A stretch of DNA of 64,000 nt from Tindallia magadiensis (lineage in GTDB: Bacteria; Bacillota; Clostridia; Peptostreptococcales; Tindalliaceae): positions 186,001-250,000 of the forward strand of contig NZ_FOQA01000001.1 in the NCBI RefSeq assembly GCF_900113635.1, written 5' to 3'. Below, piece after piece: positions 18,652 through 28,878 of this stretch. Under the pieces are notes generated by a model that saw nothing but the letters and a program-made list of their open reading frames with translations, was not told the origin of the DNA and ran no database searches. The translations under genes and the position numbers were made by a program. Positions within the stretch are counted from its first letter, which is position 1, and every line of letters starts with the position of its first letter.

Positions 18652-19620
18652 CTAAAAATAGTTTTTAAGCAAATCAATCACTAATCTTTTAGTGTTATCC
18701 ATATTCTCATTACTTAAAGCTCCTGCTGCTTTTTTATGGCCTCCGCCATTAAACTCCTGAGCAAATTTATTAACATCAAAGTAAGATTTTGATCTTAAGC
18801 TAATTTTAATCTTCTTGTTTTGGGTTTCCTTTAAAAGAACTGCAACTTCAACCCCCTCAATATCTCTTATAAAAGCAACAAAATCATCTAAATCCTCGTA
18901 AGAAGCATTAAACCGATCCATAGTATGCTTATCTAAAATTAAAAAGGCAACTTTTCCATTTAATATAATCTGTAGATTTTGAATAGCATATCCTAACAAC
19001 CGAACATTTGAAAGTGACTTGTTGTGAAATAAATTAAATTTAACCATTTCTATATCTGCATTTTTATCTATTAGATCTGCAGAAGCACGGTAAGTTTGAG
19101 CACTGGTATTATCGTAAAGAAAATTACCGGTATCGGTCATGATGCCGGTAATCAAACAAGTAGCTGATTCATTAGTTATTAAATCAGAAGATCTTGTTGC
19201 TAAATACCAAATCAATTCACAGGTAGAGGAAAAGTTTTCTGACACGACATTATCATGACCAAAAAAGGAATTACTAATATGATGGTCAATGTTCATGGTT
19301 CTAGTTGAATGTTCAAAAACCCAGTTCCCTCCGGCGACTCTGCTTTTTTCACCACAGTCAAGAATAACCGCCATCGAAAATAGTTTATTGGTATCTGAAG
19401 CAAACGTGATTAGATTTTCATAACCGGGTAAAAAAGAAAATTTACCATTACTGTTTTTATCCTCTACGTAAGCAAAAACCTCAACTCCATGCTGCTCTAA
19501 TATATTTTTTAATCCTAATAGTGAGCCGTAAGCATCTCCATCAGGAAAAACATGTGTTACTAAGGCAACCTGAGAATACCTTAATAGATTGTTAAATATT
19601 TCAATCCATTTGCTACTCAT
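18652..19620 (-). CDS. nrnA: DHH-family nanoRNase/pAp phosphatase NrnA
   Basis: NrnA degrades 2-5-mer RNAs and dephosphorylates pAp. The 322-residue protein shows the DHH phosphoesterase motifs: FPDGDAYGSLLGL, VILDCGEKSRV, MNIDHHISN. The C-terminal DHHA1 domain has FNGGGHKKAAGA. The frame stays open for ten further codons, but the ATG at 19620 is the right start because GAGGA lies 8 bases upstream and it overlaps the rbfA stop by 8 bases. This infB-rbfA-nrnA-truB order is standard. Cyclic-di-AMP phosphodiesterases of the same superfamily carry extra membrane and GGDEF domains that are missing here. Confidence 0.93.
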   Translation of the reverse strand: MSSKWIEIFNNLLRYSQVALVTHVFPDGDAYGSLLGLKNILEQHGVEVFAYVEDKNSNGKFSFLPGYENLITFASDTNKLFSMAVILDCGEKSRVAGGNWVFEHSTRTMNIDHHISNSFFGHDNVVSENFSSTCELIWYLATRSSDLITNESATCLITGIMTDTGNFLYDNTSAQTYRASADLIDKNADIEMVKFNLFHNKSLSNVRLLGYAIQNLQIILNGKVAFLILDKHTMDRFNASYEDLDDFVAFIRDIEGVEVAVLLKETQNKKIKISLRSKSYFDVNKFAQEFNGGGHKKAAGALSNENMDNTKRLVIDLLKNYF

Positions 19621-20011
19621 CAAAATATTCCTCATCTGAACCATCGACATTTTGATTTTGAAATTTTTTGTGATTTAACTGGTCGATTTTCTGAGACATG
19701 TTTACACCATATTCAATCGATTCATCTAGCTTAAAAATCACTTCAGGGGTATGCCTTAGTGATATTTTTTTAGCCATCGCCCGACGAACATATCCTGCTG
19801 ATTTTTCTAGCCCTTTGATTGTCTCTTCTTTTTCTAACTGTGTCCCTAACACGCTTACATAAACATATGCATAGCTTAAGTCTCTAGTAACATCAACAGA
19901 CACTACGCTGGTCATTTTAGAAATCCTAGGATCTTTTAGTTCTGTACGTAACAAAGCACTAATAGCTTTTTTATATTCTTCATTTACTCTATTAACACGC
20001 GGATAGGACAT
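19613..20011 (-). CDS. rbfA: ribosome-binding factor A
   Basis: RbfA binds the 30S subunit and helps 16S rRNA processing and late maturation. The 132-residue protein is a small KH-type domain with PRVNRVNEEYKKAISALL at the start and HTPEVIFKLDESIEYG near residue 95. I use the ATG at 20011, 9 bases after AAAGG, instead of the more distal in-frame ATG. The acidic tail (DGSDEEYFDE) overlaps the nrnA start. It follows infB by 35 bases. Confidence 0.95.
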   Translation of the reverse strand: MSYPRVNRVNEEYKKAISALLRTELKDPRISKMTSVVSVDVTRDLSYAYVYVSVLGTQLEKEETIKGLEKSAGYVRRAMAKKISLRHTPEVIFKLDESIEYGVNMSQKIDQLNHKKFQNQNVDGSDEEYFDE

Positions 20012-20046
20012 ATGCCTCATCCTTTCTATCATTCATAAAATTTTTA

Positions 20047-22170
20047 CTATGTTTGTTTTAATTCTTTCATGTGGTAGGCTTCAATAATATCATTTTCTTT
20101 TATATCATTAAAGTTTTCTATTCCAATTCCGCATTCATAGCCTGTAGCTACTTCTTTTACATCGTCCTTAAATCTCTTTAATGATTGAATTGTTCCATCA
20201 TGAATGACAATTCCGTCACGAACTAATCTAATCTGTGCATTTCTGAGAATCTTCCCCTCTATTACATAACAACCAGCAACCATACCACTTCCCGGAACCT
20301 TAAAGACCACTCTTACCTCTGCTTTACCTAATTCTTCCTCTTTGTAAACAGGGTCTAACATCCCTTTCATAGCTGCTTCAATATCTTCGATGGCATTATA
20401 AATAATTCTATAAGGTCTAATATCCACGTCTTCTTTTTTTGCTAAGGCGGTAGCATTTGCTGTTGGTCTGACATTAAATCCAATGATAATCGCATTAGAA
20501 GCAGAAGCCAACATGACATCCGTTTCAGTTATTGCACCAACGCCACCATGAATCGTTTTAATGGCAACTTTCTCATTAGTCAACTTGTTTAATGATTGCT
20601 TTACAGCTTCAACCGAACCATGCACATCTGCTTTTAAAATAATATTTAACTCTTTCAACTGTCCATCTTGCATTTGTTGATAAAGGGCGTCTAAGGATAT
20701 CTTTTGACTTGCTTTCAGTTGTTCTTCTTTAATTTTATTCTTTCGATTCTCTACAATTTCACGAGCTATGCGATCATTATCAACAGCGATCATTTGATCT
20801 CCAGCATCTGGAACATCAGATAAACCCGTAATTTCAATAGCCGTTGAAGGTTTTGCACTTTTAACATTTTTGCCTTTGTCATTTATCATTGCACGAATAC
20901 GACCACACGTATTTCCAATAACCACTGAATCTCCAATTTTCAAAGTTCCATTTTGTACTAAAACAGTAGCAACAGCACCTCTACCTTTGTCGAGTTTTGC
21001 TTCAACGACAATACCCGTAGCTTTCCTATTTGGGTTAGCCTTCAGTTCTTCCATTTCAGCTACTAAAAGTATCATTTCCAGTAAGCCATCTATGTTATCA
21101 CCATGAAGTGCAGAAACTGGTACACATATTACATCACCACCATATTCTTCGATAAGAACACCTTGATCAGCTAACTCCTGCTTTACTCTATCTGGATTAG
21201 AACCAGGCTTATCAATTTTGTTGATAGCAACAATAATTGGCACTTGAGCAGCTTTTGCATGATTAATAGCTTCCAATGTTTGAGGCATAACCCCATCATC
21301 AGCTGCAACCACTAATATAGCTATGTCAGTAACTTTAGCCCCTCTAGCTCTCATAGCCGTAAAAGCTTCATGACCCGGAGTGTCTAAAAAGACAATCCGC
21401 TTTTTATCTATTAAAATTTCAGAAGCACCAATATGTTGAGTAATTCCACCTGCTTCTCTCTCGGTAACTTTCGTTTTTCTTATAGCGTCCAGCAAAGAAG
21501 TCTTTCCGTGGTCTACATGCCCCATAACCGTGACAACTGGCGGCCTTGGCTTTAGATCTTTCACGTTATCTGCTTCGATAATTACATCAGCAACATCATC
21601 TGTAGCCGTTTTTTCCTCTATTTTAAGTAACTCAACTTCATACTCAGCAGCAATATCATGGGCTGAATCAAAGTCTATCTCCTGATTAATTGCAGCCATA
21701 ACACCTTTTTGAATCAATTTCATAATGATTTCATTTGGATTCTTATTTAACTTCTCTGCAAAGTCTTTGACAATTATTTTTTCACCAATTTCGATAGTAT
21801 CGCTTCCTTTTTTTTGAGAATCTAATTTTTTTTGAGCATCCTCCTTAGAAGTCTTGCTGTTAGATTCTTTTTTTAGTTTTTCTTTACTACTCCCAACTCC
21901 AGATTTTGAATTGAGTTCAGTAGAATCATTTTTATTTAGATTTGTTAAGTTTTTTTTCTCTTCACAATTCATTTCAGTAACATTATCTCCAGCAGAAGAC
22001 TCGCTACTATTTTCATCAGTTATAAGCTCAATGACTAAAGCAGCATCCTCTTCTTCAATGGTACTCATGTGACTATTTACTTTAATATTAAGATCTTGTA
22101 ATTTGTTAATAAGTTCCTTATTTTCTATATTTAATTCTTTTGCTAATTGATACACCCTCATTTTTGACAA
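20047..22170 (-). CDS. infB: translation initiation factor IF-2
   Basis: IF-2 is the GTPase that places initiator fMet-tRNA on the 30S subunit. The 707-residue protein begins with the IF2-N domain ([18 protein letters not shown]), has a Lys/Ser/Glu-rich linker (about 60-125), a second IF2-N domain (about 130-185), and the G domain with [12 protein letters not shown] (near 220), DTPGHEAF and NKID. The C-terminal beta-barrels follow. I start at the TTG at 22170 (giving MSKMRVYQL, as in relatives), 8 bases after GGAGG; the frame is open to a GTG at 22179, and ATG 22161 is a second possibility. Confidence 0.97.
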   Translation of the reverse strand: MSKMRVYQLAKELNIENKELINKLQDLNIKVNSHMSTIEEEDAALVIELITDENSSESSAGDNVTEMNCEEKKNLTNLNKNDSTELNSKSGVGSSKEKLKKESNSKTSKEDAQKKLDSQKKGSDTIEIGEKIIVKDFAEKLNKNPNEIIMKLIQKGVMAAINQEIDFDSAHDIAAEYEVELLKIEEKTATDDVADVIIEADNVKDLKPRPPVVTVMGHVDHGKTSLLDAIRKTKVTEREAGGITQHIGASEILIDKKRIVFLDTPGHEAFTAMRARGAKVTDIAILVVAADDGVMPQTLEAINHAKAAQVPIIVAINKIDKPGSNPDRVKQELADQGVLIEEYGGDVICVPVSALHGDNIDGLLEMILLVAEMEELKANPNRKATGIVVEAKLDKGRGAVATVLVQNGTLKIGDSVVIGNTCGRIRAMINDKGKNVKSAKPSTAIEITGLSDVPDAGDQMIAVDNDRIAREIVENRKNKIKEEQLKASQKISLDALYQQMQDGQLKELNIILKADVHGSVEAVKQSLNKLTNEKVAIKTIHGGVGAITETDVMLASASNAIIIGFNVRPTANATALAKKEDVDIRPYRIIYNAIEDIEAAMKGMLDPVYKEEELGKAEVRVVFKVPGSGMVAGCYVIEGKILRNAQIRLVRDGIVIHDGTIQSLKRFKDDVKEVATGYECGIGIENFNDIKENDIIEAYHMKELKQT

Positions 22171-22186
22171 ATCCTTCACCTCCAGA

Positions 22187-22507
22187 TTATTTACTCTGTG
22201 GTTCGCATTTAAGTATCTTTATTATGCTGTCAGCCATCCCACTATCGCATATCACGATTGTTGAACGTGGACTTTTTCCAATAGATCGTCCCAATTCTAT
22301 CTTTGTTCCAAAATATATAAGTGGTGTCCCTTGCTGTACAGATATTTTTCCAAAAAAATCCTTCGTGCTAGTTGTTGCATCTTCTGCTATAATAAGCAGC
22401 TTTGCTTTTCTCTTCTCTAACGCAATACGACATCCAGTCTCACCCGATACAATATTTCTAGACTTAGAAGCAAAGCCAAGCATCGTTATTATTTTATGTT
22501 CATTCAT
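22187..22507 (-). CDS. ylxQ: L7Ae-family ribosomal protein YlxQ
   Basis: This 106-residue protein of the L7Ae/L30e/S12e/Gadd45 family is predicted to bind kink-turn RNA; B. subtilis YlxQ is a k-turn binding protein of unclear role. The N-terminal [18 protein letters not shown]-type block and the strand [17 protein letters not shown] are typical. It overlaps the ylxR end by 4 bases and precedes infB by 16 bases, the constant nusA-ylxR-ylxQ-infB order. Confidence 0.9.
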   Translation of the reverse strand: MNEHKIITMLGFASKSRNIVSGETGCRIALEKRKAKLLIIAEDATTSTKDFFGKISVQQGTPLIYFGTKIELGRSIGKSPRSTIVICDSGMADSIIKILKCEPQSK

Positions 22508-22779
22508 AAGGTTTCACCATTGTCAAATTTTGCTTTCAGATGATCATACACCTGATTCGGCACTTCTTTTCCAAAAGATCGATTGAACCCCTTTTGTTTT
22601 TTCGCTTTATCAAAACATTCAATTGATGGACAAATATAAGAACCTCGTCCATGTGCTTTCCCTGTTTCATCTAAACTAATAGTACCATCTTTAGTACAAA
22701 CAATTCTAATTAGTTCATTTTTAGGCTTCATTTCTAAACAGCCTATACATTTCCTCAAAGGTACTCTCTTGTTTTTCAT
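22504..22779 (-). CDS. ylxR: YlxR/RnpM family RNA-binding protein
   Basis: This 91-residue protein of the DUF448/YlxR family, renamed RnpM in B. subtilis, binds and modulates the RNase P RNA. The hallmark blocks are visible: PLRKCIGCLEMKPKNELIR with a CxxC pair, and GRGSYICPSIECFDKAKK. I use the ATG at 22779, 7 bases after GGAGG; the open frame reaches a TTG 18 bases upstream. It lies between nusA and ylxQ. Confidence 0.92.
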   Translation of the reverse strand: MKNKRVPLRKCIGCLEMKPKNELIRIVCTKDGTISLDETGKAHGRGSYICPSIECFDKAKKQKGFNRSFGKEVPNQVYDHLKAKFDNGETL

Positions 22780-22802
22780 CCTCACCCCTCCAAACAAGAA
22801 AC

Positions 22803-23912
22803 TTATTCATCTATACTTAACACTTCATTTTTATCAGTCTCAGGAGAAAAAACAGATTCTTCTTTGACTTCACTTGCATCTTCAACTTGGCTTTCGCTCT
22901 TTATATCTATTTTCCAGCCAGTTAACTTCGCTGCTAAGCGTGCATTTTGCCCTTCTTTTCCAATAGCAAGAGATAGTTGATAATCCGGCACAACAACTTT
23001 TGCTGATTTACTCCCTTCGTCTACCTTTGCTTCAGTAACTTTCGCGGGACTTAGTGAGCTTGTAATATAGTCCACAGGATCTTCACTGTATCTTATAATA
23101 TCAATTTTTTCACCTTTAAGCTCATTAACAATAGCTTGGACACGAACCCCTTTTTGCCCAACACAGGCACCAACAGGGTCTACATTTGGATCATTTGTAT
23201 CAACAGCAATTTTAGTTCGATATCCAGCCTCTCTTGAGATGCTTTTAATTTCAACAACGCCATCATGAATTTCTGGTACTTCTAGTTCAAATAATCTTTT
23301 AATGAGACCTGGATGAGTTCTAGAAACCAAGATTTGTGGACCTTTTGTTGTTTGTTTAACCTCAACAATATATGTTTTTATTCGGTCACCAGGATTATAG
23401 GATTCGACCGGCATTTGCTCACTACTTGCTAACATAGCTTCAGCCTTTCCTAAATTAATATAAACTGTACCCCTTGCTATCCTAGCAACTGACCCAGAGA
23501 TAATATCAGATTCACGATTTGCATATTCATCAAATACAACGCCGCGTTCTGCTTCCCTGATTCTTTGAACAACAACTTGTTTTGCAGTTTGTGCTGCAAT
23601 GCGACCAAAATCTCTTGGGGTCACTTCTCTTTCAAAAATATCTCCACTTTGAAATTTGGTATTAATGATTTTTGCCTCTTCAATAGAAATTTCAGTATTT
23701 TCATCCTCTACTTCAGTAACAACTTGTTTTTGTCCATATACATGGACTTCGCCTGTTTCTCTATGAATTTCAACTCGTACATTATGAGAAGAGCCAAAGT
23801 TGCGTTTGTAACTAGAAATCAGTGCTGCTTCAATAGCTTCTATTAAAATTTCTTTAGAAATCCCTTTATCTTGTTGGATTTGCTCTAGTGCTTCGATAAA
23901 CTCAGTGTTCAT
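22803..23912 (-). CDS. nusA: transcription termination/antitermination factor NusA
   Basis: NusA binds RNA polymerase and nascent RNA and promotes pausing and intrinsic termination. The 369-residue protein has the N-terminal polymerase-binding domain (about 1-125), S1 (about 130-200), and two KH domains ([19 protein letters not shown] near 250; [17 protein letters not shown] near 318). It lacks the acidic repeats of E. coli NusA, as usual in Firmicutes, and ends in a short acidic tail. The gene is second in an operon whose leader holds a terminator hairpin, a setting that fits autoregulation. Confidence 0.97.
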   Translation of the reverse strand: MNTEFIEALEQIQQDKGISKEILIEAIEAALISSYKRNFGSSHNVRVEIHRETGEVHVYGQKQVVTEVEDENTEISIEEAKIINTKFQSGDIFEREVTPRDFGRIAAQTAKQVVVQRIREAERGVVFDEYANRESDIISGSVARIARGTVYINLGKAEAMLASSEQMPVESYNPGDRIKTYIVEVKQTTKGPQILVSRTHPGLIKRLFELEVPEIHDGVVEIKSISREAGYRTKIAVDTNDPNVDPVGACVGQKGVRVQAIVNELKGEKIDIIRYSEDPVDYITSSLSPAKVTEAKVDEGSKSAKVVVPDYQLSLAIGKEGQNARLAAKLTGWKIDIKSESQVEDASEVKEESVFSPETDKNEVLSIDE

Positions 23913-23924
23913 CTTAAATGCCCC

Positions 23925-24392
23925 CTATATTACAATGGCCAGTTTAGCCAGTGCTATTTGATCATGTTTAATATATATCTCGTTATCATCATCCAGAAGC
24001 AGAATCAGCCCCTCGTCACAATATTCCTTAAGCACACCTGCAAGCTGTTTTTGTCCATTTATTGCTTGGTAAAATTTAACTTCAATAACGTCACCAATAT
24101 TGCGCAAGTAATCTTCTTTCGTTTTTATTGGTCTATCTAAGCCTGGCGATGAAACTTCTAGGTAATAAGAGGTGTCTATCTCTTTATCATAGTCGTCTAG
24201 ATGTTCATCTAAAAACTTACTTATTTTTTCACAATCATCAATAGTTATACCTTTTGCCTTATCAATAAAAACGCGCAAATAGTGATTCGGTCCTTCTTTA
24301 ACAAATTCTACATCTATCAACTCGATTTCATCAGTTATTAGGTGTTTTTGTAATAGAAGATTTATTTGGTTTTCAAAATCTTTTCTTTTCAA
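23925..24392 (-). CDS. rimP: ribosome maturation factor RimP
   Basis: RimP is needed for maturation of the 30S subunit. The 155-residue protein has the two-domain family layout with NHYLRVFIDKAKGITIDDCE near residue 35 and the signature YYLEVSSPGLDRP near residue 78. I use the TTG at 24392, 8 bases after GGGGG; an in-frame TTG at 24407 lacks a ribosome-binding site. It is first in the rimP-nusA operon, 12 bases before nusA. Confidence 0.95.
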   Translation of the reverse strand: MKRKDFENQINLLLQKHLITDEIELIDVEFVKEGPNHYLRVFIDKAKGITIDDCEKISKFLDEHLDDYDKEIDTSYYLEVSSPGLDRPIKTKEDYLRNIGDVIEVKFYQAINGQKQLAGVLKEYCDEGLILLLDDDNEIYIKHDQIALAKLAIVI

Positions 24393-24422
24393 TCTGTAAT
24401 CCCCCAATCTATTTATAAAGAG

Positions 24423-24460
24423 CTCAAACGAAAACGAAAGAGTGGGGGGTACCCACTCTT
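24423..24460 (-). terminator. terminator/attenuator in the polC-rimP gap
   Basis: On the minus strand AAGAGTGGG (24460... paired with 24438-24446) and CCCACTCTT form a 9-bp stem with a 5-base loop, followed by TCGTTTTCGTTTGAG. It lies about 60 bases after the polC stop but also about 45 bases after the predicted start of the rimP-nusA transcript. It can therefore act both as the polC terminator and as a leader attenuator. Confidence 0.8.
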
Positions 24461-24509
24461 GTCATCAGCCACTTTGAGATTAAAAATCAGTTCCTTCCGT
24501 TCGCCTATT

Positions 24510-24538
24510 AGTATAGCACACTTACGATGGCAAATCAA
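24510..24538 (-). promoter_or_regulatory. sigma-A-type promoter of rimP-nusA-infB
   Basis: TTGATT (24538-24533), 17 bases and TATACT (24515-24510) overlap the last codons of polC. Transcription would start near 24503, giving a leader of about 110 bases that includes the terminator hairpin. The promoter position matches that known for the B. subtilis nusA operon. Confidence 0.65.
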
Positions 24539-27500
24539 GTTGAAAGAGAGAGAGTTGATTTGTTTCTGGCAAGTCATTACAAGCACCATGCTCTTTTAGA
24601 GTTTCTATAACTACTTTTGAAGCTCCTGTTCTGTTTCTTAGTTCTTCTATTGATAAAAACATTCTTTTCTGTGCTTCATCATAAATTTTTCTAGCAGCAT
24701 TTTGACCAACACCGCCTAGTGATGTTAAAGGAGGTCTTATCTTCGAATCTTCCAACGTGAATTTTTCAGAATGAGAGCGATAAAGACTAACAGGTAGTAA
24801 TTCGATTCCTCTGCTTAACATCTCAAGAACTACTTCCATAACTGTTAATTGGTTTTTTTCTTTTGCAGTTAGCTTGACATTCGACTGTTCAAGATTTTTT
24901 ATATATTGAATAATATAATCTGTTCCTTCCAGAGCAAGAGTCGTATCAAAGTCATCCACCTTCATGCTAAAATAGGATGCGTAAAAAGCTTCAGGAAAAT
25001 GTACTTTGTAATAGGCAATTCTGAATGACATCATTACATAAGCTACAGCATGAGCTTTTGGGAACATGTACTTAATTCTTTTGCATGATTCAATATACCA
25101 TTTAGGAACTTGGTGAAGATTTAACAGTTCCTCCTCTTCATCTGTTAATCCTTTTCCTTTTCGTACATTTTCCATAATCTTAAATGACGCTTTCGACGGA
25201 ACGCCTTTCAGAATCAAATAGTTCATTATATCATCTCTAGTACATATTACTTCTTTAAGAGATGCTATTTCATCTTTAACTAGATCTTGAGCATTATTTA
25301 GCCAAACATCTGTACCATGAGAAAGACCACTAATTCTAACCAATTCTGCAAACGTTGTGGGCTTTGTATCTAAAAGCATCTGTCTAACAAACTTCGTTCC
25401 AAATTCCGGTATCCCAATGCTTCCAACATCTGGCTTCCATTGATCACCATCTATTTTAAGAGCCTCCACACTTTGAAATAGGCTCATTGTTTCAGGATCA
25501 TCCAGCGGAATATTCAACGCATTAGTGCCAGTAAAATCCTCCAGCATTCTTATAATCGTAGGTACATCATGTCCGAGAATATCAAGCTTGAGTAATTTAC
25601 CACTTAACGCATTATAATCAAAATGTGTTGTAATGATACCGGATGTAGCATCATTAGCAGGATGTTGGATGGGCGTAAATTCATGGATATCTTTATCTTG
25701 AGGTACTATCATAACACCCCCAGGATGCTGCCCTGTTGTGCGTTTAACACCTGTGCAACCATCTATCAAACGCTTCATTTCCGCATTATTCATTTGCAAT
25801 GAAAATGCTTCACAATATTTTTTAACGAATCCATAAGCCGTTTTACTCGCAATAGTTCCTAATGTACCTGCACGAAAAACATGGTCCTTTCCAAAAAGAT
25901 GTTCTATATACTGGTGTGCAATACTCTGATATTCTCCAGCAAAGTTCAAATCAATATCAGGTTCTTTGTCACCTTCAAAACCCAAAAACACTTCGAAAGG
26001 TATTTGATGTCCATCTTTTTTATATGGTGTGTTACATTTTGAACAGTTAGAATCAGGTAAATCGATGCCTGATTCATATTCGCCTTCTGTGTAAAAAATT
26101 GAATGTTTACATTTAGGGCAAACATAATGAGGTGCTAAGGGATTTACTTCAGTAATATCACTCATTGTAGCTGCAAACGAAGACCCAACAGAACCACGAG
26201 AACCAACAAGATAACCATCTTTTAATGATTTGGAAACTAATTGATGCGAAATCATATACATAACGGAGTAGCCATTATCAATAATAGAGTTAAGTTCTTT
26301 AGTAAGTCGTTCTTCAACAATTAAAGGTAGTGGATCTCCATATATTCGATGAGCATTTTCAAAACATAAATTCCTCAACGTTTCCTCAGATCCAGCAATA
26401 GATGGCGGGAAAGTGCCTTCAGGTACCGGTGTAATCATTTCTATACTTTCTGAAATTTTATTGGTATTCGCTATGACAACTTCATAGGCTTTATCATTTC
26501 CTAAGTGATTAAATTCCATCAACATTTCTTCAGTAGTTTTAAAGTGAAGACCTGAGTCTTCTTCAATATCATCAAAACCCATTCCTGCCTGTAAGATCTG
26601 TCGGTAACGATGCTCTTTAGATGATACATAATGAACATCACCTGTTGCTACAACAGGTCTATTAATTTTTTCACCTAAAGCTACAATAACGCGATGGTGG
26701 TTTTTTAGTTCTTCGATATCTTTTGCAAATCCTTTATTAATTAAGAAACTATTATTAGAAACAGGCTGAATTTCCAAGTAATCATAAAAAGAAGCAATCT
26801 CTTCCAAACGATCTTGTTGCTCATTATTTAGTATCGCTTGATAAACTTCCCCATCTTGACATGCCGATCCAAGAAGCAATCCCTGCCTATTTTTACGTAA
26901 GTAACTCTTAGGAATCCTTGGTTTTTTATAAAAATAGTCCATATGTGATTTGCTAACAATATTATATAGATTACGCAGTCCTATAGAATTTTGGGCTAAT
27001 AAAATAATATGATTTGTTTTTTGACGAATCACTTCATTTTCTCCACCAGAAAACTCATTCATTTCACCAAAGTTATTTAATCCTAAATCTTGCATTTTTG
27101 AAATCAACTTAATAAATATTTGAGCTGTAGCTCTAGCGTCATATACCGCCCTGTGGTGATTTTCAAGCTTGATATCCAATGCCTTTGCAACGGAATTCAA
27201 TTTGTATCTCTTTAGTCCTTTCAATAATTTTCTCGACAATTTAAGTGTATCCAACACTTGATAGTCAAAGTAGTAATCTAATTTAGAAATGTTTTCTCGG
27301 AGAAAACCAATATCAAAATCCGAATTATGAGCTACTAATACGCAGTTCTTAATAAACTTAACAAACTTGGGAATCACTTCTTCTATCGTAGGAGCTTCTT
27401 TGACCATATCATTTGTAATTCCTGTTAATTGTGTTATTTTTTCTGATATTGGTTTTAATGGATTCACTAGGGTACTAAATTCATCAACAATAACACCATT

Positions 27501-28865
27501 CGATATTTTTATAGCTCCTATCTCAGTAATTCGATCATGTATGTTTGACAAACCTGTTGTTTCTAAGTCAAAAACAACAAATTCATCTGTAAACTCAACA
27601 TTTTTTGTTCCTTCAAGTATTTTACGTTCATCATCAACAAGATAGCCTTCCATACCATAGATAGGTTTTACCTTATTTTTAATCGAAGAAGAATGCACTT
27701 CCGGAAAAGCTTGAACAACACCGTGATCTGTAATCGCAAGAGCATTGTGCCCCCATTTCGAAGCCAATTCAAACAATTCCTTAGGAGTTGAAATGCCATC
27801 CATTTGAGATAAGCTTGTATGACAATGGAGTTCTACTCTCTTCTCTAAAGAATCATCTGTAGTGCTTCTTATGTGAATTTTATTAAGATCTGCTATCATA
27901 ACAATGTTTTCGCGACTGAAGTGATCATATTGTAACGTGCCTCTTATAACAACAGTTTCGCCTTGTACAATTAGTTCTTCCAATGGTTTGTCATTTTTCC
28001 GCGGTTCAAACAGTTTTGCAGTCATCGAGCCAGTATAATCCGTAATGTCAAATATATACAGCTTTCTACCATCTTTGATAATTTTAATATCTACGTCTAT
28101 GACTTCACCATGAATAATAATATGAGAATCTTCTTCAGTAATATTGGATATGTTTATAGGTCGATCATCGATTAATCGACCTACCCATATCTTTTCATCA
28201 TTTTTAGATTTCTTTTTAGAGGAATTTAACTGAGGGCTGTTTGAATTCGTTTTTATTTCTTTTTTATTGTCAGAAGTATTCGTTAAGCTTGATTTTTCGA
28301 CTAATGTTTTTTCAAGATTTTGTCGCTGTATATAGAAATCATTTCTACATAATTCAAATTCATCAGATTTTTTGATACTACAAGAAATGCTTAGCCCATA
28401 GTATTTTTTTAATGACGATTTTATCCATTGTTCTAATTTTCGTTCTATGGCTTTTTCATAAAAAACTTGATCATTAACTACTAAATATAAATGATTTTTA
28501 TCTTTCTCAATTCGAAGTCGATCACCTAGAGATATGGAGATTGGTAACTTTTTTCTAATAATAGATAGTAAGTTTTCAGAAAAGAAATCTGATTCAAGAA
28601 GTTTAGCTAGACTATCCATGGAAGCAACAGAATGAATTCGATAGTCTATCGGCCGCTTTACTTGAAAAAAATCTCCTAAGGTGAGTAATTGTTTTTCAAG
28701 TTCAACAATCTTTATTTCTTTATTTAAAGAAAACTCTATGTTTAGAGTATATGGATTTGTAATAAGTTTTAGCTTTTCAACAAAACATTCACTAACCCAG
28801 TCAGCTTGACTATTAATTTCAAATTGATTTAATAATGTATTTAAAGAATATTTGTTTGAAGTCAC
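24522..28865 (-). CDS. polC: DNA polymerase III alpha subunit, PolC type
   Basis: PolC is the essential leading-strand replicase of low-GC Gram-positives, with built-in 3'-5' proofreading. The 1447-residue protein (B. subtilis 1437) has an OB domain (about 240-330), a PHP domain split by the exonuclease (HCHTSLSQMDG near 345; exonuclease motif VVFDLETTGLSN near 428), a four-cysteine zinc region (CPKCKHSIF...CSKCNTPY near 920), and the polymerase core with DIDLNF. The start is GTG, 8 bases after GGAGG. It follows ispG by 13 bases. Confidence 0.98.
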   Translation of the reverse strand: MTSNKYSLNTLLNQFEINSQADWVSECFVEKLKLITNPYTLNIEFSLNKEIKIVELEKQLLTLGDFFQVKRPIDYRIHSVASMDSLAKLLESDFFSENLLSIIRKKLPISISLGDRLRIEKDKNHLYLVVNDQVFYEKAIERKLEQWIKSSLKKYYGLSISCSIKKSDEFELCRNDFYIQRQNLEKTLVEKSSLTNTSDNKKEIKTNSNSPQLNSSKKKSKNDEKIWVGRLIDDRPINISNITEEDSHIIIHGEVIDVDIKIIKDGRKLYIFDITDYTGSMTAKLFEPRKNDKPLEELIVQGETVVIRGTLQYDHFSRENIVMIADLNKIHIRSTTDDSLEKRVELHCHTSLSQMDGISTPKELFELASKWGHNALAITDHGVVQAFPEVHSSSIKNKVKPIYGMEGYLVDDERKILEGTKNVEFTDEFVVFDLETTGLSNIHDRITEIGAIKISNGVIVDEFSTLVNPLKPISEKITQLTGITNDMVKEAPTIEEVIPKFVKFIKNCVLVAHNSDFDIGFLRENISKLDYYFDYQVLDTLKLSRKLLKGLKRYKLNSVAKALDIKLENHHRAVYDARATAQIFIKLISKMQDLGLNNFGEMNEFSGGENEVIRQKTNHIILLAQNSIGLRNLYNIVSKSHMDYFYKKPRIPKSYLRKNRQGLLLGSACQDGEVYQAILNNEQQDRLEEIASFYDYLEIQPVSNNSFLINKGFAKDIEELKNHHRVIVALGEKINRPVVATGDVHYVSSKEHRYRQILQAGMGFDDIEEDSGLHFKTTEEMLMEFNHLGNDKAYEVVIANTNKISESIEMITPVPEGTFPPSIAGSEETLRNLCFENAHRIYGDPLPLIVEERLTKELNSIIDNGYSVMYMISHQLVSKSLKDGYLVGSRGSVGSSFAATMSDITEVNPLAPHYVCPKCKHSIFYTEGEYESGIDLPDSNCSKCNTPYKKDGHQIPFEVFLGFEGDKEPDIDLNFAGEYQSIAHQYIEHLFGKDHVFRAGTLGTIASKTAYGFVKKYCEAFSLQMNNAEMKRLIDGCTGVKRTTGQHPGGVMIVPQDKDIHEFTPIQHPANDATSGIITTHFDYNALSGKLLKLDILGHDVPTIIRMLEDFTGTNALNIPLDDPETMSLFQSVEALKIDGDQWKPDVGSIGIPEFGTKFVRQMLLDTKPTTFAELVRISGLSHGTDVWLNNAQDLVKDEIASLKEVICTRDDIMNYLILKGVPSKASFKIMENVRKGKGLTDEEEELLNLHQVPKWYIESCKRIKYMFPKAHAVAYVMMSFRIAYYKVHFPEAFYASYFSMKVDDFDTTLALEGTDYIIQYIKNLEQSNVKLTAKEKNQLTVMEVVLEMLSRGIELLPVSLYRSHSEKFTLEDSKIRPPLTSLGGVGQNAARKIYDEAQKRMFLSIEELRNRTGASKVVIETLKEHGACNDLPETNQLSLFQLDLPS

Positions 28866-28878
28866 TTCAAAATCCTCC

